In this document: positions 9,085 through 18,245 of the stretch, one piece after another
Layout of the letters: each line of letters begins with the position of its first letter
Position numbering within the stretch: the first letter of the stretch is position 1
Assembly: GCA_029779845.1 (NCBI GenBank)
Contig: JAKOZT010000137.1
Span: forward strand, 62,001-126,000
Source of the DNA: Pseudomonadota bacterium
GTDB lineage: Bacteria > Pseudomonadota > Gammaproteobacteria > Burkholderiales > Burkholderiaceae_C
Direction of reading: 5' to 3'
Length of the DNA stretch: 64,000 nucleotides
Made by a program: the position numbers and the translations under genes
The notes under the pieces: generated by a model
The model's input: only the letters and a program-made list of their open reading frames with translations
What the model was told of the DNA's origin: nothing
The model's database searches: none

Positions 9085-10557
9085 TCAGTAGCTGCGCGCC
9101 AGCAGCGATTCGACGTAGTCGCTCTGGCGCGCGCGCACGCGCTCGGCGGCCTCGGCGCCGAGCCACTGCGCGAGGTCGACCGCCTCGAAGACGCCGCGCG
9201 TGTAGCGCTCGCGTTCCGCGAACGGCGCGGTCGCATCGATATAGACCTTGCGGCCCAGGCCGGCCGCGCTGCCTTCGGCGAGCATGCCGCTGACCTTGGC
9301 CAGCGGCGAGAGCATCAGCCCGTCCTTCATGTCGCCGCGCGAGATCACCGCCCACAGCACGTCGTCGGCGTTGCCGATGTCGATGTCGTGGTCGACGGCG
9401 ATCACCCAGCCCATGTCGGAGTGGGCCGACAGCGCGCCGAACGCGAGGTTGTTCTGCAGCCCTTCGTCGCGGAAGCTCTTGCGGTTGATCCGGATCACCA
9501 TGCCCAGGCAGCCGCGCATGCCCTGCAGCGCCTGGCACGTGTCGAACACGCGCGGGCTGATGCGGCGGCAGGCGTCGTACACCGAGGCCTCGGCGGGCAG
9601 GCCCATCAGGTTGGTCGTCTCGGCGTTGATGGCGAGCGGAAACCAGTAGTGGTAGTTCGGCCGGTGCGTGATCGCCGTGACCGTGAAGGTCCACACCTTC
9701 CAGGCGCGGCCCATGTAGCCGCCGGCCTCCGGCATCATGCCCTTGGCGCCGTCGAGGCCCGAATCCTCCTCGGAGGCCAGCTGGGTCGTGTCGATGTAGC
9801 CCTCGAGCACCAGCTCGGCTTCGCCGATCGCCCACGCATCGGGCTGGGTGCGCGCGCGCACGATCGACACCGGCTCGCCCTGCAGCGCGCCGGCGAAGCC
9901 GAGCTCGTCGTAGCCCATCGGCGTGAGCGTCTGCTGGGTGCTGCCGGAGCAGGCCAGCAGCACCGCCGGCGAGGCGCCGATGTTCACCGTCACCGGCACC
10001 TGGTTGCGGCCCGCCTTCTTGAACTTGCGCGCGATCTCGAGCAGGTGGCGGCCGGCCTGGATGGTCATGCAGGTGGTATCGGCCGACAGCACCCGCATGC
10101 GGTGGTAGGAGCCGTTGCAGGCGCCGGTCTCCGGGTCGCGCGCCAGCACCAGGCCGCCGGTGATCACGTAGCCGGCGTCGTCGCGCGTCTGCTGCGTGAT
10201 CGGCACCGTCCTGGCGATGTCGATGCCGGTGGTGCAGACATGCGCCTGGCATGGCGCCTCGCGCACCTCGACCGACGGGATCGGCGCGAGCGCCGCGTCG
10301 GCCAGATGGCGCGGCAGATAGTCCGGATGCACCCCGCACAGGCGCGCGATGCGGCGCCGGTCGCCGAACACGTTGGTCAGCACGCTGCGCCCGGGGTGGC
10401 CGCTGACGTTGCGGAACAGCACGGCCGGCCCGCCGTCGGTGGCGCGGGCCACCGCGGCGATCTCCAGGTAGGGGTCGGCCGGGCGGTCGATCTCGAGCAG
10501 GTCGCCGTCGCGGCGCGCCTGTTCGACGAAGGCGCCAAGGTGGGTGATGCCTCGCAC
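9085..10557 (-). CDS. UbiD-family prFMN-dependent (de)carboxylase
   Basis: 490 aa, the usual UbiD length. The family reversibly decarboxylates aromatic or alpha,beta-unsaturated acids with prenylated FMN. Seen: GGLVLARDPETG and YHRMRVL around the cofactor arginine, VTVNIGASPAVLLA, ELVLEGYID with the first catalytic glutamate, and PEAGGYMGR replacing the more common PEGPFG loop, which marks a divergent subgroup. Genes for UbiX, DUF169 and a TIGR04076-like protein follow and a Bug receptor gene precedes. The substrate is therefore likely a carboxylated compound imported by a tripartite system, but its identity is unknown. Confidence 0.88.
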   Translation of the reverse strand: MRGITHLGAFVEQARRDGDLLEIDRPADPYLEIAAVARATDGGPAVLFRNVSGHPGRSVLTNVFGDRRRIARLCGVHPDYLPRHLADAALAPIPSVEVREAPCQAHVCTTGIDIARTVPITQQTRDDAGYVITGGLVLARDPETGACNGSYHRMRVLSADTTCMTIQAGRHLLEIARKFKKAGRNQVPVTVNIGASPAVLLACSGSTQQTLTPMGYDELGFAGALQGEPVSIVRARTQPDAWAIGEAELVLEGYIDTTQLASEEDSGLDGAKGMMPEAGGYMGRAWKVWTFTVTAITHRPNYHYWFPLAINAETTNLMGLPAEASVYDACRRISPRVFDTCQALQGMRGCLGMVIRINRKSFRDEGLQNNLAFGALSAHSDMGWVIAVDHDIDIGNADDVLWAVISRGDMKDGLMLSPLAKVSGMLAEGSAAGLGRKVYIDATAPFAERERYTRGVFEAVDLAQWLGAEAAERVRARQSDYVESLLARSY

Positions 10558-10608
10558 GAAAATGCCTTTCAGTTCAGAGTTGCGCGGGAAGCCGCGACGG
10601 CGGACGCT

Positions 10609-11583
10609 TCATTCCGGCTTCAGCCCGGCGGCCTTGACCATCTCGCCGGTGGCCCTGACCTCCTCGGCGATGGCCGCGGCGAATTGCTCGGGCGTGCGGT
10701 TCGGCACGCCGTAGGCACGCTTGAGCATGTCGTCGCGGAACTCCGGCTGGCGCATCACCGCGAGGATGTCCGCGCTGAGCTTGGCGATCAGCTCGGGCGG
10801 CGTGCCCCTGGGCGCGAAGACCCCGTGCCAGGTCGCCACCTTGAAGTACGGATAGCCCATCTCCTTGGACGTCGGCACATCGGGCAGCACCGGATCGCGC
10901 GCATCGGAGTTGTAGTTGATGACCTTGGTCTTGCCCGAGCGGATCGCCGGCTCGCCGGTGCCGCGCCCGGTCAGCGTCAGCATGCTCTCGCCGGCCATCA
11001 CCGCGGTGAGCGCCGGGCCCAGGCCCTTGTACGGCACGTGCACCAGCTCGAGCTTCTCGCGCGCATTGAACAGCTCGAACAGCAGGTGCGGCTGCGAGCC
11101 GTTGCCGTAGGACGCATAGGTGATCTTGCCGGGCTCCCTGCGCGCCAGCGCCACCAGTTCCTTCAGGTTGTTGGCCGGCACCGAGTTGTGCGCCAGCACC
11201 ACCATCTCGATGTCGGCCAGTTGCGCGACCGGGATGAAGTCGCGCTCCGGGTCGTAGGGCAGCGACTTGAACAGGAAGCGGTTGCCGACGATCGCGCCGT
11301 TGGTCGTCACCATCAGCGTGTAGCCGTCGGGCGCGGCGCGCGCGACACGCTGCGCGCCGATGATCGAACTGGCTCCCGCGACGTTCTCCACCACGACGGT
11401 CTGGCCCCACATCGTCTGCAGCGCGACGGCCAGCTTGCGCGCGACGATGTCGGTGCCGCCGCCGGCGGCCAGCGGCACGATCAGCGTGACGGTCTTGTGC
11501 GGGAAAGCCGGCTGGGCGGGCACCGGACTCGCCGCGCCGAGCAGGCAAGCGAGCACGGCGAAGAGGGCAGCACGTCGGGTCAT
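10609..11583 (-). CDS. Bug-family solute receptor (tripartite tricarboxylate transporter type)
   Basis: 324 aa exported receptor with a signal peptide (residues 1-23, ends PVPAQ). Typical Bug features are KTVTLIVPLAAGGGTDIVARKLA, VVENVAGASSIIGAQRVARAAPDGYTL split into a ligand-loop region, and DVPTSKEMGYP. Bug receptors capture carboxylates in the periplasm. The membrane TctAB partners are not nearby, as is common in Burkholderiales. It is the first gene of the minus-strand operon leading to the ubiD gene, 51 bases upstream of it. It probably delivers the UbiD substrate (inference). Confidence 0.9.
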   Translation of the reverse strand: MTRRAALFAVLACLLGAASPVPAQPAFPHKTVTLIVPLAAGGGTDIVARKLAVALQTMWGQTVVVENVAGASSIIGAQRVARAAPDGYTLMVTTNGAIVGNRFLFKSLPYDPERDFIPVAQLADIEMVVLAHNSVPANNLKELVALARREPGKITYASYGNGSQPHLLFELFNAREKLELVHVPYKGLGPALTAVMAGESMLTLTGRGTGEPAIRSGKTKVINYNSDARDPVLPDVPTSKEMGYPYFKVATWHGVFAPRGTPPELIAKLSADILAVMRQPEFRDDMLKRAYGVPNRTPEQFAAAIAEEVRATGEMVKAAGLKPE

Positions 11584-11724
11584 GGTCGATACCTCGGGCA
11601 GTCAGGGTGGGTCAAGAGCGTGTCTGGTACGGACATTACAAGCGCTGCAAATCCGCTGTCAACGCCGCCCACCCCGAGACATACCCTTAGTGAATATCCA
11701 TAGTACGAAAGCGCGCCGAACCGG

Positions 11725-11752
11725 TTGACAGTCGCGTTCCGCAGCTCTTATT
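11725..11752 (+). promoter_or_regulatory. Candidate sigma-70 promoter for the CoA-thioester operon
   Basis: A perfect -35 box TTGACA (11725-11730) is followed 16 bases later by CTTATT (3/6 match to the -10 consensus), in the divergent gap between the Bug receptor and the enoyl-CoA hydratase. The surrounding 80 bases are AT-richer than the genes. If used, transcription would start near 11760, favouring translation from ATG 11799 over 11766. Confidence 0.4.
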
Positions 11753-11765
11753 GTCCGGACCAGAG

Positions 11766-12605
11766 ATGCTCGATGCGGCGCGCACGCCGGCTCCCCCCAT
11801 GCACTTCGACGACCTTCGCTACGACAAGCACGACGGCATCGCGCGCATCGCCTTCGATCGCCCCGCGCGACTCAATGCGCTGGGCGACGGCAGCACGCGC
11901 GAGCTGGTCGCGGCCTGCGAGGACGCCGCCGCCGATGCGGCCGTGCGCGTCGTGGTGATCACCGGCGGCGGCGAGGCCTTCTGCGCCGGCGGCGACTTCG
12001 AAGACACCTTCGCGCGCGGCCGCGACAAGAGCGCCGATCAATGGAGCGAGCGCATCCGGCGCGGCCCGAACGCGCTGGTGCGCGTGCTGCAGGGCATGGC
12101 CAAGCCGGTGCTGGCGAGCGTCAACGGCGTCGCGGCCGGCGGCGGCGCGACGATCGCGCTGGCCTGCGATCTGCGCATCGCCTCCGAGCGCGCCAGCTTT
12201 TCGTTCCCGTTCGCGCGCCTGGGCCTCACGCCGGAATTCGGCTGCAGCCACCTGCTGCCGCGCACCGTGGGGCTGGGCCGGGCGATGGAACTGCTGATGC
12301 TGGCCGAGCCGCTGGCCGCCGCCGACGCCGCGCGCATCGGCCTCGTGCACAGCGTCGTCGCGCACGATGCGCTGGAGACGGCCACCGCGGCGCTCGCCAC
12401 GCGCCTGCGCGACATGCCCGGCGGCGCGCTGGGCGCGATCAAGTCGCTGCTGCTGCGCGGCCAATCGCTCGGCATCGACGCCGCGCTCGAGCTCGAGGCG
12501 CAGTCGCTCGGCCGCGCCTTCACGTCCACGGAGCATCGCCGCGCCGTCGATGCGTTTCTGGCGCGCAGGGCGGCGCGCCGCGAAGGCGGCGCGCGCCCGA
12601 ACTGA
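11766..12605 (+). CDS. Enoyl-CoA hydratase/isomerase family protein
   Basis: 279 aa crotonase-fold enzyme. The oxyanion-hole segments GGGEAFCAGGDF and AAGGGATIALACDLRIASE are present, with FARLGLTPEFGCSHLLPR forming the second active-site region. It would hydrate or isomerize an enoyl-CoA. It heads an operon with acyl-CoA dehydrogenase, metallo-hydrolase and ADP-forming ligase genes. Start: ATG 11766 is chosen for length; ATG 11799 is a good alternative that starts at the conserved core. Confidence 0.88.
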   Translation: MLDAARTPAPPMHFDDLRYDKHDGIARIAFDRPARLNALGDGSTRELVAACEDAAADAAVRVVVITGGGEAFCAGGDFEDTFARGRDKSADQWSERIRRGPNALVRVLQGMAKPVLASVNGVAAGGGATIALACDLRIASERASFSFPFARLGLTPEFGCSHLLPRTVGLGRAMELLMLAEPLAAADAARIGLVHSVVAHDALETATAALATRLRDMPGGALGAIKSLLLRGQSLGIDAALELEAQSLGRAFTSTEHRRAVDAFLARRAARREGGARPN

Positions 12606-12625
12606 CCCACCAAGAGGACCCCGCG

Positions 12626-13771
12626 ATGGATTTCGGATTCACCCCCGAGCAGGACATGCTGCGCGACTCGGTGCGCCGCTTCATGGCCAAGGAATGCCGG
12701 CGCGACTACATCCGCGCGTGCAGCGACAACGACCGCTTCCCGGCCGAGCTGTACGACAGGATGGCCGCGCAGGGCTACATGGGCCTGCCGTTCCCCGAGC
12801 AGTACGGCGGCTCCGGCCTCGGCCCGATGGAGCTGGCGATCTTCCTCGAGGAAGCCGGCTACGGCTGGTATGGCGCCGGCACCTCGTACTTCACCACCGT
12901 GGTCCTGGGCGGCTACAACGTGCTGCTGTACGGCAGCGAAGCGCAGAAGCGCGAGGTGCTGCCGAAGGTCGCGAGCGGCCAGATGAAGCTGGCCTTCGCG
13001 CTCAGCGAGCCGAACGTCGGTTCGGACGCCGCGGCGGTGGAGCTGTTCGCCGAGGATCGCGGCGACCACTTCGTGCTCAACGGCCAGAAGATGTTCACGA
13101 CCAACGCGCACGTCGCCGACCGCATCGTGACCGTCACGCGCACGACGCGCCAGCCGGCGCGCAAGCACGACGGCATCACGATCTTCCTGGTCGACGCCCG
13201 CGCGGCCGGCATCGAGATCCGGCCGCTGCGGCAGATGGGGCGCAGCGCCACGCACACCAACGAGGTCTTCTTCCGCGACGTGCGCGTGCCGCGCGAGGCG
13301 ATGATGGGCCGGCAGGACGAAGGCTGGGCGAGCCTGAACAGCGGGCTGGGCATCGAGCGGCTCAGCGTCGCGATGATGTATGCCGGCACCTCGCAGGCCA
13401 TCCTCGACTACGCGATGGGCTACGCGAAGGAGCGCCGCCAGTTCGGCCAGCCGATCTCCAGCTTCCAGGCCGTCCAGCACAAGCTCGCCGACATGCAGAT
13501 GAAGACCGACATCGCGCGGCTGCTCGGCTACCGCGTCGCCTGGATGCTCGAGAAGGGGCTGCCGTGCTTCAAGGAGATGTCGATGGCCAAGCTGTGGGCC
13601 TCGGAGGCGCTGTTCGACATCGCCAACAACGGCGTGCAGGTGATGGGCGGCTACGGCGTGCTGAAGGACTACGACATGGAGCTGTTCTTCCGCGATTCGC
13701 GCATCGGCATGATCGGCGCCGGCGCGTCGGAGATCCAGCGCACCATCATCGCCAGGCAGATGGGCCTGTGA
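12626..13771 (+). CDS. Acyl-CoA dehydrogenase
   Basis: 381 aa, standard length, N-terminal, middle and C-terminal ACAD domains. Seen: LPFPEQYGGSGLG, AFALSEPNVGSDAAAVE, YAKERRQFGQPISSFQAVQH and the C-terminal FAD/CoA block QVMGGYGVLKDYDMELFFRD. It oxidizes an acyl-CoA to enoyl-CoA with electrons to ETF, and pairs with the preceding hydratase. An AGAGG ribosome site precedes the ATG. The chain-length or ring substrate is not evident. Confidence 0.92.
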   Translation: MDFGFTPEQDMLRDSVRRFMAKECRRDYIRACSDNDRFPAELYDRMAAQGYMGLPFPEQYGGSGLGPMELAIFLEEAGYGWYGAGTSYFTTVVLGGYNVLLYGSEAQKREVLPKVASGQMKLAFALSEPNVGSDAAAVELFAEDRGDHFVLNGQKMFTTNAHVADRIVTVTRTTRQPARKHDGITIFLVDARAAGIEIRPLRQMGRSATHTNEVFFRDVRVPREAMMGRQDEGWASLNSGLGIERLSVAMMYAGTSQAILDYAMGYAKERRQFGQPISSFQAVQHKLADMQMKTDIARLLGYRVAWMLEKGLPCFKEMSMAKLWASEALFDIANNGVQVMGGYGVLKDYDMELFFRDSRIGMIGAGASEIQRTIIARQMGL

Positions 13772-14854
13772 ATGGAGGCGCCGCAGACGCCGCGCACGCG
13801 GCCGCACGAAGCGCGCATCGAGACCGGCCGGCCCTGCGCGATCGCCGACGGGCTGTGGCTGCTGCGCCTGCCGCTGCCGTTCGCGCTGAACCACATCAAT
13901 GTGTACCTGCTCGACGAGGGCGACGGCTGGACGCTGGTCGATTGCGGGATCGACACGCCCGACAGCCGGCGCGCCTGGGAGGACGCGCTGGCCTCGCCGC
14001 CGCTGGCCGGCCGGCCGCTGCGCCGCATCGTGGTGACGCACCACCACCCCGACCACGTCGGCCTGGCCGGCTGGCTGGCGGCGCGCTTCGGCATCCCGGT
14101 GTTCATGACCGCCGGCGAACTGGCGGTCAGCGGCCGCTACGCCGATGCGCGCCGCGACGTGGTGGCCGAGCGCACGCCGCTGTGGTTCGAGCACGGGCTG
14201 CCGCGCGAGCTGGCGGTCGAGCTGCTGCAGCGCATGCCGCGCTATGCGCTGCAGGTGCATGCGCTGCCGGCGCAGGTGGCGACGCTGTCGACGAGCGCGC
14301 CGCTGGTTCTGGGCGGCCGGCGCTGGCGGCCGATCGTCGGCCGCGGCCACTCCCCCGAGCACCTCAGCCTGCTGGCCGAGAGCGGCGAGTTCATGCTCGG
14401 CGGCGATCAAGTGCTGCCGCAGATCACGCCCAACATCGCGGTGTGGCCGGGCGGCGATGCCAACCCGCTGCGCTCGTACCTGGATTCGCTGCGCGATTTC
14501 GCGGCCATCGACGCGCGCACGCTGCTGCTGCCTTCGCACAAGCAGCCGATCTACGGCGTGGCCGCGCGCGTGGCGGAGCTGCGCGCGCACCACGAGTCGC
14601 GCCTGGCCGCGGTGCTGGCCGCGTGCAGCGCGCCGATGACCTGCTACGAGATGCTGCCCGTGCTGTTCGGCCGGCCGCTGCGCAACGAGGAGATCGGCTT
14701 CGGCCTGGGCGAGGCGATCGCGCACCTGAATTTTCTCGAGGCCGAAGGCCGGCTGGCGTCGTCGCTCGACGCGGCGGGCCGGCGCCGCTTTTGCATCGCA
14801 ACGCCGCCCGCAACGCCGCCCGCAACGCCTGAACGACAACGACGCGATCCATGA
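13772..14854 (+). CDS. Metallo-beta-lactamase-fold hydrolase with C-terminal helical domain
   Basis: 360 aa. The dinuclear metal motif THHHPDH (HxHxDH), RGHSPEHL and MLGGDQVLP supply the other ligands. A C-terminal winged-helix-like domain follows (FGRPLRNEEIGFGLGEAIAHLNFLEAEGRL region, split in several helices). The ATG directly abuts the acyl-CoA dehydrogenase stop. In this context a thioesterase or lactonase role is plausible. The C-terminus contains a 12-base tandem duplication that encodes ATPP repeats. Confidence 0.85.
   Translation: MEAPQTPRTRPHEARIETGRPCAIADGLWLLRLPLPFALNHINVYLLDEGDGWTLVDCGIDTPDSRRAWEDALASPPLAGRPLRRIVVTHHHPDHVGLAGWLAARFGIPVFMTAGELAVSGRYADARRDVVAERTPLWFEHGLPRELAVELLQRMPRYALQVHALPAQVATLSTSAPLVLGGRRWRPIVGRGHSPEHLSLLAESGEFMLGGDQVLPQITPNIAVWPGGDANPLRSYLDSLRDFAAIDARTLLLPSHKQPIYGVAARVAELRAHHESRLAAVLAACSAPMTCYEMLPVLFGRPLRNEEIGFGLGEAIAHLNFLEAEGRLASSLDAAGRRRFCIATPPATPPATPERQRRDP
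14798..14829 (+). repeat. 12-bp tandem repeat, 2.7 copies
   Basis: The unit GCAACGCCGCCC is repeated at 14798, 14810 and 14822 (partial), encoding ATPP-ATPP-ATP at the C-terminus of the metallo-hydrolase. Replication slippage is the likely origin, and copy number may vary between strains. Confidence 0.8.
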
Positions 14855-16962
14855 CCACTGCATCCCCGGCCGGACTCGGCGCGCTCTTCCGCCCGGCTTC
14901 GATCGCCTTTCTCGGCGCCTCCGAGCGGCCCAATGCCCCCGCCTCGCGCGGCCTGCGCAACTGCCTGCGCCACGGCTTCGCCGGCCGCCTCTACCCCGTC
15001 AACCCGAAATACGGCGAACTGTTCGGCGTGCGCTGCCACGCCAGCCTGGCCGCGCTGCCCGAGGTGCCCGATCTGGCGATGATCGGCCTGGGCGCCGAGA
15101 TGGCGCTCGATGCGGTGGCCGCCTGCCGCGACCTGGGCGTCAAGGCGGTGATCGTCTGCAGCGCGGGCTGGGAGGAGCAAGGCCTCGAGGGCCGGCAGCG
15201 CGCCGCGCGGCTGCGCGAGCTGCTGCGCGGCAGCGGCCTGCGCCTGCTCGGGCCGAACTGCCTGGGCGCCGGCAACCCGGCGATCGGCCTGTGCCTGGGC
15301 TACAACAGCTCGTTCGAGTCGATGCGCCACGAACGCCCCGGCCGCATCGCGCTGGTGACGCAGAGCGGCGCGATGATGGGCGGGCTGCTGCTCAACGGCG
15401 AGGACGCCGGCGCCGATGTCGGGATGTATGCGCATGTCGGCAATGCGATGGACATCTCGATGGAGGAGGTCGTCGAATACGCGCTGGACGACGCGCGGAT
15501 CGACGTGGTGGCGCTGATGATCGAGGGCCTGCGCGAGCCGGCGCGCTTCGTCGCCGCCGCGCGGCGGGCCAGGGCGCTGGGCAAGCCGCTGGTCGTCTTC
15601 AAGGCCGGCCGTTCCGAGCAGGGCCGCGAGGCGGTGATGTCGCACACCGGCGCGCTGGCCGGCTCCGACGAGATCTTCGCCGCGGTGTGCCGCGAGCAAG
15701 GCATCCTGCGCGTCGACGAATGCGAAGACCTGCTGCCGCTGGCGGCGCTGCTGACGGCATGGAAGAACAAGGCGCCGCCGGGCGGCGGCGGGCTGCTGGT
15801 GTTCACGCTGTCGGGCGGCGCGGCCTCCATCCTGGCCGACGAATGCGCCGCCGCCGGCGTGCCGGTGCCCAGGTTGTCGCAGGCGACGCTCGCGCGGCTG
15901 CGCGCGCTGCTGCCCGACTACGTCAAGGCCGACAACCCGCTCGACGTCGGCGGCGCGGTGTTCTCCGACCCCGAGCTGCCGCGCGAGGCGATGGCGGTCG
16001 CGCTGGCCGATCCGGCCGTCGACGCGGTGCTGTGGGTCGGCGTCGGCGCGCCGCGCGACGAGCGCTCGCGCCTGTGGCTCGACCAGGCGATCGAAGTCAT
16101 CGAGGCGAGCGACAAGCCCGGCGCGCTGATCCCGGTGTCGGGCCATCCGCAGGAGGCCGGCTTCGGGCGCGCCCGCGCCTCCGGCATCCCGGTGCTGCGC
16201 AGCCTGCGCGCCGCCGCGACGCTGATCGGCCATGCGCGCGAGGCGCGCCGCCCCGGCGTGGCCGCTGTGCTGCCGTCCGGGGCCGTGCCCGCGCTGCCGC
16301 GCGCCGACGGCCTGCTCGACGAAGTGCAGGCCAAACGCATCCTGGCCGAACTCGGCATCGCCGTGCCGGCCTCGCGCGTGGCCGCCGATGCGCAGCAGGT
16401 GGCCGAATGCGCGCGCGTGCTCGGCAGGCCGGTGGTGGTGAAGGGACTCGCCGACGGCGTCACGCACAAGAGCGAACTCGGGCTGGTGGCCCTCGCGCTG
16501 GCGACGCCGCAGGCCGCGGCGCAGGCCGCGCGGGCGATGCAGCAGCGCGCGCCGCAGCTGCGCTTCAAGGGCTTCCTGGTCGAGGCGATGGCGCCGCGCG
16601 GCGTCGAGGTCGTGCTCGGCATCAAGCGCGATCCGGCCTTCGGCCCGGTGCTGATGTTCGGCCTCGGCGGCATCGCGGTGGAGCTGTTCCGCGACGTCGC
16701 CTTCGGCACCTGCCCGATGAGCGCCGAAGCGGCCCAGGCGCTGATCGCGCGAACGCGCGCGGCGTCGCTGCTGGCCGGCTTTCGCGGCGCGCCGGCGGCG
16801 GACGTGCCGGCGCTGGTGCAGGCCATCACGCGGCTGTCGCAGTTTGCCGCGCAGCATGCCGGGCGGCTCGCCGAGCTGGACATCAACCCGCTCACGGTGC
16901 TGCCGGCGGGCCAGGGGGTGATGGCGCTGGACGCCGTGATGGTGCTGGGCGCGCGGGCGTAG
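14851..16962 (+). CDS. ADP-forming acyl-CoA synthetase (acetate--CoA ligase family)
   Basis: 703 aa, fused alpha/beta NDP-forming acyl-CoA ligase. It has an N-terminal CoA-binding Rossmann domain (SIAFLGASERPNAP), a succinyl-CoA-ligase-like flavodoxin domain with the phospho-histidine segment AVMSHTGALAGS, and a C-terminal ATP-grasp domain (VVKGLADGVTHKSELG; MFGLGGIAVELFRDVAF). It makes or cleaves an acyl-CoA with ATP/ADP. The ATG overlaps the preceding stop (ATGA). As the last enzyme of the cluster it may activate the substrate or conserve energy from the product thioester. Confidence 0.9.
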   Translation: MTTASPAGLGALFRPASIAFLGASERPNAPASRGLRNCLRHGFAGRLYPVNPKYGELFGVRCHASLAALPEVPDLAMIGLGAEMALDAVAACRDLGVKAVIVCSAGWEEQGLEGRQRAARLRELLRGSGLRLLGPNCLGAGNPAIGLCLGYNSSFESMRHERPGRIALVTQSGAMMGGLLLNGEDAGADVGMYAHVGNAMDISMEEVVEYALDDARIDVVALMIEGLREPARFVAAARRARALGKPLVVFKAGRSEQGREAVMSHTGALAGSDEIFAAVCREQGILRVDECEDLLPLAALLTAWKNKAPPGGGGLLVFTLSGGAASILADECAAAGVPVPRLSQATLARLRALLPDYVKADNPLDVGGAVFSDPELPREAMAVALADPAVDAVLWVGVGAPRDERSRLWLDQAIEVIEASDKPGALIPVSGHPQEAGFGRARASGIPVLRSLRAAATLIGHAREARRPGVAAVLPSGAVPALPRADGLLDEVQAKRILAELGIAVPASRVAADAQQVAECARVLGRPVVVKGLADGVTHKSELGLVALALATPQAAAQAARAMQQRAPQLRFKGFLVEAMAPRGVEVVLGIKRDPAFGPVLMFGLGGIAVELFRDVAFGTCPMSAEAAQALIARTRAASLLAGFRGAPAADVPALVQAITRLSQFAAQHAGRLAELDINPLTVLPAGQGVMALDAVMVLGARA

Positions 16963-17002
16963 CGGTTATCGTCGGCGCCTGCCGCCAACGAAAGGACGCC
17001 GC

Positions 17003-17728
17003 TTGCGCAAGGCCCTGTACGCCGAACTCGCCGAGACACTGATCCGCCGGATCGCCGACGGCAGCTACCCGCTGGGCAGCTCGCTGCCGTCGGAGCTGGC
17101 GCTGGCGCAGCAGCATCGTGTCAGCCGATTCACCGCGCGCGCGGCGCTGGCCGCGTTGCAGCGCCAGGGCTACGTCACGCGGCGCCAGCGCATCGGCAGC
17201 GTCGTGATCGCCACCAGCCCGCGCAGCTCCTACAGCGTGCAGGCCAACAACGCGGCCGACATCCTGCGCTTTTCCGGCACCACCGAGCTGCACCTGGTGC
17301 ATTCGCAGGAGCTGCAGGCCGACGCGGCGCTGGCGCGCGAACTGGGCTGCGAGGTCGGCGAGCCGTGGATCAGGGTGTCGACCTACCGCACCTCGCCCGA
17401 CACCGGCACGGCCGTGTCGTGGACCGATTTCTACCTGCGCCCCGAGCACAAGGACATCGTGCCGCTGATCGACAAGCGGCGCGGCCCGATCCGCCAGCTG
17501 CTCGACGGCCTGCAGCGCCGGCCGGTGGAGCGCATCGAGCAGCAGATCGAGGCCTGCGAACTGCCCAAGGACGTGGCGCTCGTGCTCGGCGTGGCGGCCA
17601 GGAGCCCCGCGCTGCGCACCGTCTACCGCACCTTCAGCGAAGGCGACAAGGGCCGCTTCTACGTGGCGATCAGCCTCTACCCGGCCGGGCGCTTCCGGCT
17701 CACCCAGACGCTGCTGCGCGAGGCGTAG
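17003..17728 (+). CDS. GntR-family regulator, HutC/UTRA type
   Basis: 241 aa. N-terminal winged helix (residues 1-70; LPSELALAQQHRVSRFTARAAL) and C-terminal UTRA ligand-binding domain. The TTG start at 17003 has a good AAAGGA ribosome site. It lies downstream of the CoA-thioester operon on the same strand and probably controls it. Its last 29 bases overlap the end of the convergent PPOX gene. Confidence 0.88.
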   Translation: MRKALYAELAETLIRRIADGSYPLGSSLPSELALAQQHRVSRFTARAALAALQRQGYVTRRQRIGSVVIATSPRSSYSVQANNAADILRFSGTTELHLVHSQELQADAALARELGCEVGEPWIRVSTYRTSPDTGTAVSWTDFYLRPEHKDIVPLIDKRRGPIRQLLDGLQRRPVERIEQQIEACELPKDVALVLGVAARSPALRTVYRTFSEGDKGRFYVAISLYPAGRFRLTQTLLREA

Positions 17729-18194
17729 GCGCGTCGCGCACCCAGCGCCGGCGCTGGCCGAGGCCCTGGGTGTTGTCGATCACGACGGCCTCGTCGATTT
17801 GCATTCGATACCAGGCCGCCGAAGCCAGCGCACCGGCCAGCGCCGGATCCCGCGCATCGTCGCCGGCGACGAACGGAAACCGGGCGGCGTAGACGGCGCG
17901 CGCGCGCGCCAGCGCGCCCGGCGCAACCGGCTCGACCAGACCGCTGACCTGCAACCCGACGATCGCGCGCCAGTCGCGCGCATCCGCGTGGATGGCGCCG
18001 GCCAGGCGGGCATCGAAGGCGAGGCTGCGCACATGGCGCGAGCGCGGCGACGAGGTGAAATACAGGTCCAGCCCGTCGTTGGCATAGAACACGGCGGCCG
18101 CCCAGTTGCCGGCGTCGTCGCGCGAGGCCAGCGTGATCACGTGGTGGGTCGACAACAACGCGAGAATCGGTCCGGGTTCGCAACTGGAGCTCAT
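17700..18194 (-). CDS. Pyridoxamine 5'-phosphate oxidase-fold (PPOX) protein
   Basis: 164 aa. A split-barrel flavin/F420/heme-binding fold is suggested by HHVITLASRDDAGNWAAAVFY and LYFTSSPRSRHVRSLAFD. Such proteins bind FMN or heme, and the substrate is unknown. It is the last gene of the minus-strand series that begins at cydP, 51 bases after the DUF302 gene. It overlaps the GntR gene tail to tail. Confidence 0.75.
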   Translation of the reverse strand: MSSSCEPGPILALLSTHHVITLASRDDAGNWAAAVFYANDGLDLYFTSSPRSRHVRSLAFDARLAGAIHADARDWRAIVGLQVSGLVEPVAPGALARARAVYAARFPFVAGDDARDPALAGALASAAWYRMQIDEAVVIDNTQGLGQRRRWVRDAPTPRAAASG

Positions 18195-18245
18195 GCGCGG
18201 GGCGGGAGGGTGGGCGTCGGCAGCGATTGTCGACGCGCCGGCCGT

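Noticed and set aside
11641..11700. Another copy of the sulfur operator (ATACCCTTAGTG)
   Set aside because: It has the left half TACCC but no GGGTA arm, and it is not near sulfur genes.
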